DNA of 17,567 nt, from positions 1-17,567 of the forward strand of contig JAXHVA010000087.1 of NCBI GenBank assembly GCA_034189035.1, given 5' to 3'. Shown one piece after another: positions 6,862 through 14,059 of this stretch. This DNA comes from JAUXFK01 sp034189035 (lineage in GTDB: Bacteria > Desulfobacterota > UBA8473). Under the pieces are notes generated by a model. That model did no database searches. It saw nothing but the letters and a program-made list of their open reading frames with translations, and had not been told where the DNA came from. Every line of letters begins with the position of its first letter. The first letter of the stretch is position 1. The translations under genes and the position numbers were made by a program.

Positions 6862-7221
6862 ATGGTCAATGTAGATAGCTTACGTTTTGGCTCAATCGTT
6901 ATTAACGGTAAAAAATTCAGACATGATGTTACTTTGTCACCGGATGGGACGGTAAAGAGAAGAAACGGCGGATTTTGGATGTTTGGAGGGCATTCGATTA
7001 AAGAAGAGGAGGTTTCACAGATCGTTAATGAAGGTGCGTCGTCGATGGTGATTGGGACAGGCACCAGCGGGGTTGCGAAACTCACAAAAGAGGCCTTGAG
7101 CTTCATAGACAAAAACAAGATCGAGATGGTCTCCCTCCCTTCAAAGGAAGCGATAATACAGTTCAACAAACTTACTGAAGAGGGGAAAAAGGTCGGAGCG
7201 ATTATTCATGTTACATGTTGA
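6862..7221 (+). CDS. Mth938-like (NDUFAF3/DUF498-type) protein
   Basis: A 119-residue single-domain protein. It matches the Mth938-like pattern: an early FGSIVINGKKF strand, then D-V-T-L-S-PDG with WRR-like residues, a central region ending MVIGTGTSGVAKL, and a C-terminal half with a short helix and GKKVGAIIHVTC. Relatives include the complex I assembly factor NDUFAF3, but bacterial and archaeal members have no settled function. The ribosome site AAAGGAGG lies 9 bases before ATG 6862. The gene follows the activase by 15 bases on the same strand and closes this unit. The position suggests an accessory role in assembly or activation. The sequence assignment is fairly firm, the role is not. Confidence 0.8.
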   Translation: MVNVDSLRFGSIVINGKKFRHDVTLSPDGTVKRRNGGFWMFGGHSIKEEEVSQIVNEGASSMVIGTGTSGVAKLTKEALSFIDKNKIEMVSLPSKEAIIQFNKLTEEGKKVGAIIHVTC

Positions 7222-7235
7222 CATGCTAATATCCA

Positions 7236-7358
7236 AATCACAATTCGTCTTGTCAAAGTGTTTTTGATAAATCTTAACAGTTTACCTTCTTCTTTTTAAC
7301 TCACTTAGAAGCTCAGACAATACACGCATTACAATCTGATTATCGTTGAAGCTTGCAG
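7236..7358. repeat. Hairpin repeat, element C (decayed)
   Basis: The right half (7296-7358) aligns with the same half of elements A and B. It shares TTAACTCAC, then GCTCAGACAA, then TACACGCATTA, and ends ATCTGATTATCG where the others read TTGACCGCC. The expected left arm is not clean. A stretch near 7236-7258 (AATCACAATTCGTCTTG) is only roughly complementary. I read it as an older, eroded copy of the family. The right-half similarity is clear, but the boundaries are approximate. Confidence 0.45.
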
Positions 7359-7430
7359 ATAGCTTTTTCTATTTCATAGCACAAAATTTATTATTTGGTT
7401 ATTGACTTCCTTCAGCAAAAAAATAGGTTA

Positions 7431-7629
7431 CAGCAAAGGCAATCACATTATAAACCGTGCAAAATCGCTAGTGATTGAGCATAAAGAAAGAACAGTATTC
7501 ATCATTTGCATTAGGCAGTCATAAATGTATTTTTTTAGGACTCTCAACAAAAAACAATCCCCTATTCTTTCTTAACACTTACTACACCTCAGATAAGTTG
7601 CACGCATTATAATTTGACCGCCTTTGCTG
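7431..7629. repeat. Hairpin repeat, element A
   Basis: An imperfect inverted repeat about 199 bases long. CAGCAAAGGC (7431-7440) pairs perfectly with GCCTTTGCTG (7620-7629). AA (7441-7442) then faces CC (7618-7619). Pairing resumes with TCA/TGA, a seven-pair AT block ATTATAA (7447-7453) against TTATAAT (7607-7613), and CGTGCAA (7456-7462) against TTGCACG (7598-7604). The long loop holds a TTAACA...CTCAGATAA box at 7572-7597 shared with elements B and C. Orientation is the same as element B. It could be a structured RNA, a non-autonomous mobile element or a folded-DNA signal. Confidence 0.65.
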
Positions 7630-7684
7630 AGTTAAGTCAATAGCTATTATTCATTATATAGCGTAACTATCAAAGGAGCCCGTC

Positions 7685-8323
7685 ATGTTTTTAAAGCAAT
7701 TAGAGGTTGGCAACCTAGCAGTATTTGCCTATATTATAGGATGCAAAGACACGAAAGAAGGTCTGGTAATCGATCCTGCTGATGACTTTGATCGGATCAT
7801 CTCTATAAGTAATGAAAATGGAATAAACATAAAGTATATTGTAAATACCCATTCACACATAGATCACAGTATGGGTAATGCTGATATGGCCGCAAAGACA
7901 GGAGCAAAGATAATAATACACGAGGACGAAAAGGACCTCCTTATCGAGCAACCGAGTTTTCTTGCCTCTATGTTTGGTGGTGTAATATCCCCCCCAGCAG
8001 ATATTACTGTAAGAGAAGGGGATAGCATTAATATTGGGAACCTGAGTCTCAATGTGATCCTCACTCCCGGGCATTCTCCAGGGGGGATTACCCTTCATTT
8101 AAATGGCCATCTCTTTACTGGAGATACCCTTTTCGTAGGAGGAGTTGGAAGGACAGATATCCCAGGAAGCTCCTGGCCACTTCTTCTTCACTCGATCCAA
8201 ACAAAGATTCTTACCTTTCCTGATGATACGATAATATTGCCAGGACACAACTATGGATATTCTCCTACTTCTACAGTTGGAAATGAGAAGGAGTTTAATC
8301 CATTTGTTAAAGATACTGTATAA
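7685..8323 (+). CDS. MBL-fold hydrolase, glyoxalase II-like
   Basis: A 212-residue metallo-beta-lactamase-fold enzyme of the short hydroxyacylglutathione-hydrolase-like (YcbL-type) group, normally a two-metal thioester or ester hydrolase in the cytoplasm. It starts with LEVGNLAVFAYIIG, then carries THSHIDH (H56, H58, D60, H61), TPGHSPGG, FTGDTLF, GVGRTDIPGS and PGHNYG, so all metal-ligand motifs are present. The C-terminal substrate domain of full GloB is missing, as is normal for this group. ATG 7685 is preceded by AAAGGAG at good distance. The next gene starts two bases after the stop, which implies co-translation. The physiological thioester is unknown. A CoA or other low-molecular-weight thiol ester is plausible in an anaerobe (inference). 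Confidence 0.88.
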   Translation: MFLKQLEVGNLAVFAYIIGCKDTKEGLVIDPADDFDRIISISNENGINIKYIVNTHSHIDHSMGNADMAAKTGAKIIIHEDEKDLLIEQPSFLASMFGGVISPPADITVREGDSINIGNLSLNVILTPGHSPGGITLHLNGHLFTGDTLFVGGVGRTDIPGSSWPLLLHSIQTKILTFPDDTIILPGHNYGYSPTSTVGNEKEFNPFVKDTV

Positions 8324-8325
8324 AC

Positions 8326-9135
8326 ATGGATTCAATTCATCTTTGCCAGCCTGACAAACAGAAATCATGTGGGGCATGCTGTGGGCTTTACAACTGGTAT
8401 GATCATGCCAGGGACATATTGGAGCCTTTACTCCATAAAAGGACGGACGTATTCGAGTCAATAGAGATTAATCCAGAATCGTTAAATCTGTATAGGGCAG
8501 AGACATCGGGATTATCTCCTCAACCAAAGCTCTTTGAGACCATCTATAATTGCGAATTTCTTGGATTTGTTGATGAAAAGCGAAAAAGGGTTGGATGCCT
8601 TTTGCATCCTCTTTTGAACAATGGGAAGGACCTCAGGGATAACTCCTTTTACGGTAAAGAGTTATGCGCTTCTCATGAGTGTCCAAGTTACACTTATCTT
8701 ACACTTGAAGAAAAAAAAGCAGTAATCTATGGAACGGATGAGTGGTATATATACGGCCTTGTCATTACTGATATAGACTTTGTAAAGGAGTATTTCAAGA
8801 TTATAAGTAATATCATCGGTGAAACAGTAAAACCTGAAATTATAAAAAGACCTGAGCTAAGATCCGTATTGTCCGATTATTTTCTATTGAAGCAGGACTG
8901 GGAGTTTAAAAGCGAGAGCAGACGTTTTGGTAAATACTATTTCTCATATGCAGAATACCATATTGCAAAATTAGAGTATCAGAAAGAACTGGGTGTTAAC
9001 GGTTCGCTCTTTGATAAGATTCTGGTGAGCCTAGCTTCAGAATTTCACTCAACCGATGAATTACGTAAAGCAGAGGGAATTATTGAGGCCAATATAGACA
9101 GCTTCGTAGAACGCTACAGGGCTTTTTCCCCTTGA
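8326..9135 (+). CDS. YkgJ-like cysteine-cluster protein
   Basis: A 269-residue soluble protein with the signature of the CxxCxxCC (YkgJ-type) zinc- or iron-binding family in its first half. It has SCGACC at C15, C18 and C19, then an isolated Cys in YNCEFLGF, GCLLHP, a conserved DLRDNSF-like region, and LCASHECPSY. The order and spacing match that family's pattern of C-C-CC, then GC-x2-HP, then C...CP. Residues after about 130 are helical, charged and unassigned, so the protein is longer than simple YkgJ proteins. It has no own ribosome site of note. ATG 8326 is two bases after the hydrolase stop, so it is probably translationally coupled. What the metal cluster does is not known. The two genes form a small unit bounded by hairpin repeats. 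Confidence 0.72.
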   Translation: MDSIHLCQPDKQKSCGACCGLYNWYDHARDILEPLLHKRTDVFESIEINPESLNLYRAETSGLSPQPKLFETIYNCEFLGFVDEKRKRVGCLLHPLLNNGKDLRDNSFYGKELCASHECPSYTYLTLEEKKAVIYGTDEWYIYGLVITDIDFVKEYFKIISNIIGETVKPEIIKRPELRSVLSDYFLLKQDWEFKSESRRFGKYYFSYAEYHIAKLEYQKELGVNGSLFDKILVSLASEFHSTDELRKAEGIIEANIDSFVERYRAFSP

Positions 9136-9488
9136 TTTTAAACTTTTTTTATCTTATATTATCAATAGATTTAAGATAAAGTAACAGCTTATTTTTTTAA
9201 AAGAGTTGTAAGAAGCGGCAATCAAATTTTAATCTGTGTAAAACTTGCATTTTTTCCCTGCTCTCTTTTAACTCACATGAATGCTCAGACAACTACACTT
9301 ACTAAAACTTGACCGCCGCTTCTTATTTACTGTCTTTTATTTCGTAAAGATAAACTGATACAAACTAAAATAGCCTTATCTGCATATAGCTGACCCAAGA
9401 CAAGAATTGATCTCCCTTTACTTGCCCTTTGGGAATCCACAAAGATGAGACTTCGATTTGAAATGGATAGGATGAATAGAGGTCTTGT
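9136..9488. other. 353-base gap: AT-rich stem, hairpin element B and the leader of the diaphorase genes
   Basis: The gap begins with an AT-rich hairpin, TTTATCTTA (9148-9156) with TAAGATAAA (9172-9180). The T-run at 9192-9199 comes too late for a standard terminator. Hairpin element B follows (9209-9325). The last 150 bases hold the leader of the NuoE-like gene, with ribosome site AGAGG 9 bases before ATG 9489. I found no clear promoter and no recognisable Rex-type site. Confidence 0.5.
9209..9325. repeat. Hairpin repeat, element B (best-preserved copy)
   Basis: The arms of an imperfect palindrome of 117 bases. TAAGAAGCGGC (9209-9219) pairs perfectly with GCCGCTTCTTA (9315-9325). A-A faces C-C, TCAA (9222-9225) pairs with TTGA (9309-9312), and TTTTA (9227-9231) with TAAAA (9303-9307). 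GTGTA (9236-9240) pairs with TACAC (9294-9298). Four of six mismatches are A opposite C, which on the minus-strand RNA are G-U pairs. The loop carries TTAACTCAC and GCTCAGACAA (9268-9292). The outer stem differs from that of element A yet is fully paired in both, so the structure is kept while the sequence is not. Confidence 0.68.
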
Positions 9489-10064
9489 ATGAGTCATAGA
9501 GATGATCTGGATTGTGAACTGGAGACGAAAAAAGTTCGGGATATTATAGAAAATTGGGCTGGAGAGAAAAACCTGATTGCCATTCTTCTGGCAGTTCAAG
9601 ACGAACTCGGGTATCTTCCCAAACATGGCATGATTGAGGTGTCGAGACATTTGAATATCTCAGAGTCATCTGTTTATGGTGTGGCCACATTTTACAACCA
9701 GTTTCGTTTTATTCCACCAGGAAAGAACCATATTGAAGTTTGCATGGGCACCGCATGCCATGTAAAACGTGGCAGTATTGTCTTGGAGTCATGGGAAAGA
9801 CGTCTGGGTATCAAAGAAGGAGAGGTAAGCGAAGACAGAGAATTCAGTATAGAGAGGGTGAATTGTGTTGGGTGCTGTGTTATGGCCCCTGTTGTACTTA
9901 TTAACAAAGAAGTACGTGGCAAAATGGACCCTACGAAGGTGGATGGGTTCCTCTTGCAGTACAACTTGGCCAGAGAGGCAAAGATGAAAGAAAAAGAGAT
10001 TTCTGATACAGTATATAGGCAGGAAAAGAAAGAAAAGAACTATGGAGAAAACGATCAGGGATAG
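9489..10064 (+). CDS. NuoE/HoxE-like [2Fe-2S] subunit of an NADH oxidoreductase
   Basis: A 191-residue thioredoxin-like [2Fe-2S] protein. It follows the NuoE pattern: an N-terminal helical part with LLAVQDELGYLP and the VYGVATFYNQF segment, then the cluster ligands C85-x4-C90 (CMGTAC) and C126-x3-C130 (CVGCC). In NuoE, HndA and HoxE this subunit passes electrons to or from the FMN subunit. The C-terminal 35 residues are a charged, lysine-rich tail beyond the usual domain. The last 23 bases overlap the next gene, showing tight coupling. ATG 9489 has AGAGG 9 bases upstream. The family assignment is firm. Which complex it serves depends on a catalytic partner that is not in this window. Confidence 0.92.
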   Translation: MSHRDDLDCELETKKVRDIIENWAGEKNLIAILLAVQDELGYLPKHGMIEVSRHLNISESSVYGVATFYNQFRFIPPGKNHIEVCMGTACHVKRGSIVLESWERRLGIKEGEVSEDREFSIERVNCVGCCVMAPVVLINKEVRGKMDPTKVDGFLLQYNLAREAKMKEKEISDTVYRQEKKEKNYGENDQG

Positions 10065-12024
10065 GCTTGCATCTATTAGGTCAGGAGCCCTTGAAAACCA
10101 TACAGTTACAGACTGCACAGCTTATGGCGCGATTTATGTAGGGACAGCTACATGTGGAAGATCAGCTGGGTCTATGGAGGTATTTCATGCCTTTGAGGAA
10201 GCTCTCAAAAACCTCGACATAAAAGCCAAGATGTTTCATGTGGGATGTCATGGCCACTGTTACGCTGAGCCCATGGCTGTGGTATCAAAGCCTGGATGGC
10301 CTCCTATTTTGTATGGTTATCTTACATCCAACAGGGCCCAAAATCTGATTAAGAGATTTTTCAATGAGGAAGATCCAGCCTTGGAATGGGCATTGGGTGC
10401 TATGGAAGATAACGATATAATCCCTACTGTCTTTGAGACTCCTAGATGGGGCATGGAGAAGAGGGTGCTCCTTGAAAATTGTGGGAGAATAGATCCTGAG
10501 AATATTAACCATTACATTGCATTGGGAGGATATGAGGGCTTGGCGTATGCATTGGAAAAAGAAGCCTCAAAGGTAGTAGATGATATAAAAAGCTCAGGGC
10601 TAAGGGGACTGGGAGGGGCTGGTTTCTATACCTGGAGAAAGTGGGAGATGTGTCGAGAGAACACTCAATCTCCGAAGTATGTGATATGCAATGCCGACGA
10701 AGGAGATCCCGGTGCATTTATGGACAGGACAATCTTGGAAAGTGATCCGCATGCGGTTATAGAAGGAATGATTATCGCAGGAGTTACTATTGGAGCTGAG
10801 TCTGGATATATTTATATACGAAAGGAGTACCCTCTTGCAGTATCCATCATAAAAAGAGCAGTTCACCAGGCCAGAGAGTTGGGACTTTTGGGGGAAAATA
10901 TCCTTGGGAGTGGGATCAAATTTGAGATCATTATAAATCAAGGTGCAGGTGCATTCGTTTGTGGAGAAGAAACGGCTATGATTGCGTCCATAGAAGGCAA
11001 AAGGGGAATGCCGGCTCCAAGGCCTCCATATCCGGCAAAAAGAGGCCTTTGGGGAAAACCTACACTGATCAATAATGTCAAGACTTGTGCTTTCATTCCA
11101 AAGATACTGATCAAAGGCATTGAAAATTTTGCTTCTCTGGGCACAGATAGATGCAAAGGAACTGCCTTATTTGCCCTGGCAGGAAAGATACGAAATGCAG
11201 GTTTAGTTGAAGTACCATTTGGAACAACGCTGAGAGAAGTCATATTCGATCTCGGAGGAGGGGTCCCTTCTTTGATAAAGGCCTCTAATATCCCAGGAGA
11301 AAAGCCGATTGCGATTCAAAAGAAGTTCAAGGCGGTTCAGATCGGAGGTCCGTCGGGGGGTTGCCTTCCTGAAGCCTTCCTAGATACGCCGATATGCTTT
11401 GATACCATATTCGATACAGGGGCGATTATGGGTTCAGGTGGAATGGTGATACTCGATGAAGACAACTGCGCTGTTGAAACTGCACGCTACTTCTTGGAGT
11501 TTACCCAGAAGGAATCCTGTGGCAAGTGTACATTTTGCAGGGTTGGGACAAAACACCTGTTCGATATCCTTACAAAAATTACCAAAGGAACAGGCACATT
11601 GGATGACCTTGAAATGCTACAGGAATTGGCCGAAACCATTAAACAGGGATCACTTTGTAACTTAGGAAGAACCGCACCGAATCCAGTTTTGACCACCCTT
11701 TTGTATCTTAAAGACGAGTATGAAGCCCATATTTTGGAGAAAAGGTGTCCTTCGCTTGAGTGTAAAGACCTGATTGCATACTATATTATACCTGAAAAGT
11801 GCCAGCGGGCTTGTGATGCATGCGTTGGGAGCTGTCCAACAGAGGCGATTTATACCAGAAGAGACCGCCTGAAGGCGATTGATCAAGAAAAGTGTGTTAA
11901 ATGTGAAAACTGTTTAGATGCCTGCCCCCCACAGTATGATGCGGTTATAAAGGTTTCCCCTGTGTCTGAACTTCCCGAATCAAAACCTGACGAAGAAAAG
12001 CAACCAAAAGAGAATGGTATATGA
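10042..12024 (+). CDS. NuoF/HoxF-like NADH-binding FMN/iron-sulfur subunit
   Basis: A 660-residue flavoprotein that oxidises NADH or reduces NAD and relays electrons through FMN and iron-sulfur clusters. Domain order: a thioredoxin-like [2Fe-2S] region with C38, C69 and C73; the NADH/FMN core with GLRGLGGAGF and CNADEGDPGAFMDR; the [4Fe-4S] site C493-x2-C496-x2-C499 with C539; and a C-terminal two-cluster ferredoxin domain with C587/C591/C594/C598 and C618/C621/C624/C628. This is the long HndC/HydB/FdhB-like layout, not the roughly 440-residue complex I NuoF. The first ferredoxin motif has spacing x3 rather than x2 between its first two cysteines. It overlaps the NuoE-like gene by 23 bases and is 22 bases before the HoxU-like gene. 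Confidence 0.94.
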   Translation: MEKTIRDRLASIRSGALENHTVTDCTAYGAIYVGTATCGRSAGSMEVFHAFEEALKNLDIKAKMFHVGCHGHCYAEPMAVVSKPGWPPILYGYLTSNRAQNLIKRFFNEEDPALEWALGAMEDNDIIPTVFETPRWGMEKRVLLENCGRIDPENINHYIALGGYEGLAYALEKEASKVVDDIKSSGLRGLGGAGFYTWRKWEMCRENTQSPKYVICNADEGDPGAFMDRTILESDPHAVIEGMIIAGVTIGAESGYIYIRKEYPLAVSIIKRAVHQARELGLLGENILGSGIKFEIIINQGAGAFVCGEETAMIASIEGKRGMPAPRPPYPAKRGLWGKPTLINNVKTCAFIPKILIKGIENFASLGTDRCKGTALFALAGKIRNAGLVEVPFGTTLREVIFDLGGGVPSLIKASNIPGEKPIAIQKKFKAVQIGGPSGGCLPEAFLDTPICFDTIFDTGAIMGSGGMVILDEDNCAVETARYFLEFTQKESCGKCTFCRVGTKHLFDILTKITKGTGTLDDLEMLQELAETIKQGSLCNLGRTAPNPVLTTLLYLKDEYEAHILEKRCPSLECKDLIAYYIIPEKCQRACDACVGSCPTEAIYTRRDRLKAIDQEKCVKCENCLDACPPQYDAVIKVSPVSELPESKPDEEKQPKENGI

Positions 12025-12046
12025 ACTCTAATTATATAGATGAGAA

Positions 12047-12697
12047 ATGGATGTGGACACAGTATCTCTAACCATCAACGGAAAACAGATCGAAACTGCA
12101 AAAGGAAAAAAGATCCTTTGGGCTGCATTAGAAAACGATATCTTTATCCCTCACCTTTGTGCGATTGAACAGAGGCCTTTGCCTTTTGGCGCCTGCAGAC
12201 TCTGCTTTGTGCAGATAGAGGGAAGAGATGAACCTGTTACAAGCTGCACCGAGGAAGTAAGCGATGGGATGATAGTGAATACAAAGACTCAACCCGTATT
12301 ACGTCTTGTACGAATGGGATTCGAGATGATTATGTCGAGGCATCCCATTATATGCAAGGATTGCCCTGCGAATAAGAATTGTGCCCTTCAAGAGATAGCC
12401 CAAAAGATGGGTTTCAAACTCAAACCGAAGAGGCTTTCACAGATTTTGCCAGACTTGCCGGTAGATAATAGCCATCCTTCATTTATTTATAACCCCAACC
12501 TGTGTGTTCTTTGTGGAAAATGTGTTTATATTTGTAATGAGGTTTTAAAACAAGAGGTTTTCGACTTTAACTTTAGGGGATTTATGACAAGGGTAGCGAC
12601 CTTTCAGGACAGACCACTTGCTGATTACAGATGCAACCACTGTTTGAAATGTGTGGAAACCTGCCCAGTAGGGGCACTGTCAAAGAGGGATCCCTGA
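12047..12697 (+). CDS. HoxU-like iron-sulfur subunit (NuoG N-terminal type)
   Basis: A 216-residue electron-transfer protein with the N-terminal cluster set of NuoG/HoxU/HndD. [2Fe-2S] ligands are C38, C50, C53 and C67. The His-Cys [4Fe-4S] motif is H99-x3-C103-x2-C106-x5-C112. Two further [4Fe-4S] sites follow, in CVLCGKCVYIC (about 151-161) and CNHCLKCVETCP (about 195-205). It stops there, with no H-cluster domain as in [FeFe] hydrogenase and no molybdopterin domain as in NuoG or formate dehydrogenase. With the two genes upstream it makes a HoxEFU-type diaphorase. Electrons would leave to a separately encoded hydrogenase, formate dehydrogenase, reductase or ferredoxin. ATG 12047 has a weak ribosome site (GATGAG). 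Confidence 0.9.
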   Translation: MDVDTVSLTINGKQIETAKGKKILWAALENDIFIPHLCAIEQRPLPFGACRLCFVQIEGRDEPVTSCTEEVSDGMIVNTKTQPVLRLVRMGFEMIMSRHPIICKDCPANKNCALQEIAQKMGFKLKPKRLSQILPDLPVDNSHPSFIYNPNLCVLCGKCVYICNEVLKQEVFDFNFRGFMTRVATFQDRPLADYRCNHCLKCVETCPVGALSKRDP

Positions 12698-12704
12698 GGT
12701 CATC

Positions 12705-12743
12705 TCCTTCATAAAGGAGCAAGAAATCAACGGGCTATTGCCC
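12705..12743 (+). other. Two small tandem hairpins after the diaphorase genes
   Basis: CTCCTT (12705-12710) pairs with AAGGAG (12715-12720) across a CATA loop, and GGGC (12732-12735) pairs with GCCC (12740-12743) across TATT. Neither is followed by a T-run, so they are not standard intrinsic terminators. They may protect the 3' end of the transcript or have no role. Confidence 0.3.
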
Positions 12744-12780
12744 TAAAACCTTTAAGCAGAATTCATGAGGTAAGAGTTTA

Positions 12781-13773
12781 ATGTATGAGAAGATAATCAT
12801 CCATGATGATTTTGACGGTATTATATCTGGTGCAATATGCTCGGTTGCCCTTGGAGTAAGAAAGATAATTTTTGCTGGACCTTCGGCTATCATTAGATCT
12901 ATTGTTTCAATATCAGAAAATGATATCGTATGTGACCTTCCTTATCCTTTAGAATGTGCATTATGGTTTGATCATCATGAGGGAAATCTACAGGATCTGG
13001 AATTTAGAAAAATTGCCCCCGCAGATATTAACGGCAGATTCGCTCCATTAAAAAGCTGTGCAAGGGTAGTGTATGAGTATTTTTCAGAACGAACGAACCT
13101 CCCTGAATTCATTCAAGACACCGTAGAAGAAGCTGATATTATTGATAGTTTTGGTTACAGTTCAATCGAGGAATGGAGGATGGAAACACCGGGAAAGATA
13201 ATCGATAGTACTCTAAAAATAAAGGAGCAGTCGAGGCAAAAGAGGGAATCCTATATGAGGGAGTTACTCTATCTTTTGAAAGATAACTCCATTGAAGAGG
13301 TTGCAAACCTGCAGATGGTAAAAGAGAGGTTCAATAGATACAAAAAAGATGAAGAGGGAATGTTAAAGATTATTAGGGACAGTTCCAACTGTATTTCAAT
13401 GGAAGGTAACAGTAAGATTGTTTTGCTTGACCTCACAGACTATAATAGAAGACCAGTACTAATTAAGAATCTCGCATACCTTCTATTCCCTAATTCATCC
13501 GCAGTATTACAGATAGTAAACCTCTTTGAAAGAGGGACAAAGACGACAGACCTCAGTTTCTCTATGTCTCTCAGCTTAAAACATGACACTACTCAATTTG
13601 ATATAAATATAGGAGAGATAATGAGAACTCTTAATATTGGTGATGGCCACAGGGGCGCAGGTGCAGGAATAGTGAGTTGTAATTCAAAGCAGGAAATGAT
13701 TAAGAAGAAGGCAATAATAACGGATAAGATTTTCAGATTGTGGAATGCCCAGATAAGTATAGGATCGCATTGA
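12781..13773 (+). CDS. DHH-family phosphoesterase
   Basis: A 330-residue DHH/DHHA1-type phosphoesterase. Motif I is H8-x-D10-x-D12-G, motif II is D52 in CDLPY, motif III is D64-H65-H66 in WFDHHEGN, and motif IV has D119 and D122 in EADIIDSFG. The C-terminal DHHA1-like part carries GDGHRGAGAG from residue 287, matching the usual GGGHxxAAG substrate loop with changes. Relatives cleave short RNA, cyclic dinucleotides, pAp or polyphosphate using manganese. The substrate here cannot be told from sequence. It lies 83 bases after the HoxU-like gene on the same strand and may or may not be co-transcribed. ATG 12781 has a GAGG ribosome site a little far upstream. Confidence 0.85.
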   Translation: MYEKIIIHDDFDGIISGAICSVALGVRKIIFAGPSAIIRSIVSISENDIVCDLPYPLECALWFDHHEGNLQDLEFRKIAPADINGRFAPLKSCARVVYEYFSERTNLPEFIQDTVEEADIIDSFGYSSIEEWRMETPGKIIDSTLKIKEQSRQKRESYMRELLYLLKDNSIEEVANLQMVKERFNRYKKDEEGMLKIIRDSSNCISMEGNSKIVLLDLTDYNRRPVLIKNLAYLLFPNSSAVLQIVNLFERGTKTTDLSFSMSLSLKHDTTQFDINIGEIMRTLNIGDGHRGAGAGIVSCNSKQEMIKKKAIITDKIFRLWNAQISIGSH

Positions 13774-14059
13774 TACTGTTTTTTTCTGACAAAAAATCTA
13801 TACAGGGAAATAGAAGAACTCTTCTTGATTGCCTTGGGGCCTATGCTTTCATCGATAAGGGGATACATATGATGGCCCTAGGACGGCTGGTCGCCAGTGT
13901 AAAGAAAAGGTCGCTCCATGAGAGGACTATATCATTATAGGCTGGGATATTTCTATAGATGGCCGAAGACTTTATTCTGTTTCAGCTCTGTTCTCCGCAT
14001 TAGGAGAATTGTGTGGCATGTCTAAGGCTACATGGTTTATAAGTGAAGGAGGTTGCCTA
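13774..14059. other. Gap between converging genes; nothing firmly coding
   Basis: This 286-base stretch separates the plus-strand DHH gene from the minus-strand transglycosylase. One frame stays open to 13940 and ends with a basic segment (GRLVASVKKRSL), but it has no start of its own with a ribosome site and I recognise no family. It could be a gene remnant. TTCTCC (13991-13996) pairs with GGAGAA (14003-14008). CATG arms near 14018-14034 form another weak dyad. None has a T-run, so no clear terminator is seen for either gene. Confidence 0.35.

Larger units (their letters stand above)
7222..7684. other. 463-base gap holding two related hairpin elements
   Basis: No coding region is supported here. 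The gap contains a decayed copy of the hairpin repeat (about 7236-7358) and a full copy (7431-7629). A CATG-rich dyad spans the stop of the upstream gene (about 7207-7222) but has no T-run. The promoter of the hydrolase at 7685 should lie in the last 50 AT-rich bases, but I see no clear -35/-10 pair. Confidence 0.6.

Noticed and set aside
9148..9199. Intrinsic terminator after the YkgJ-like gene
   Set aside because: The stem is all A-T rich with one G-C pair, and the T-run begins 12 bases after it, so termination is doubtful.
7431..9325. Integron attC sites flanking a gene cassette
   Set aside because: The hairpin elements have covarying stems like attC, but the required GTTRRRY/RYYYAAC boxes are missing at matching ends and no integrase is present.
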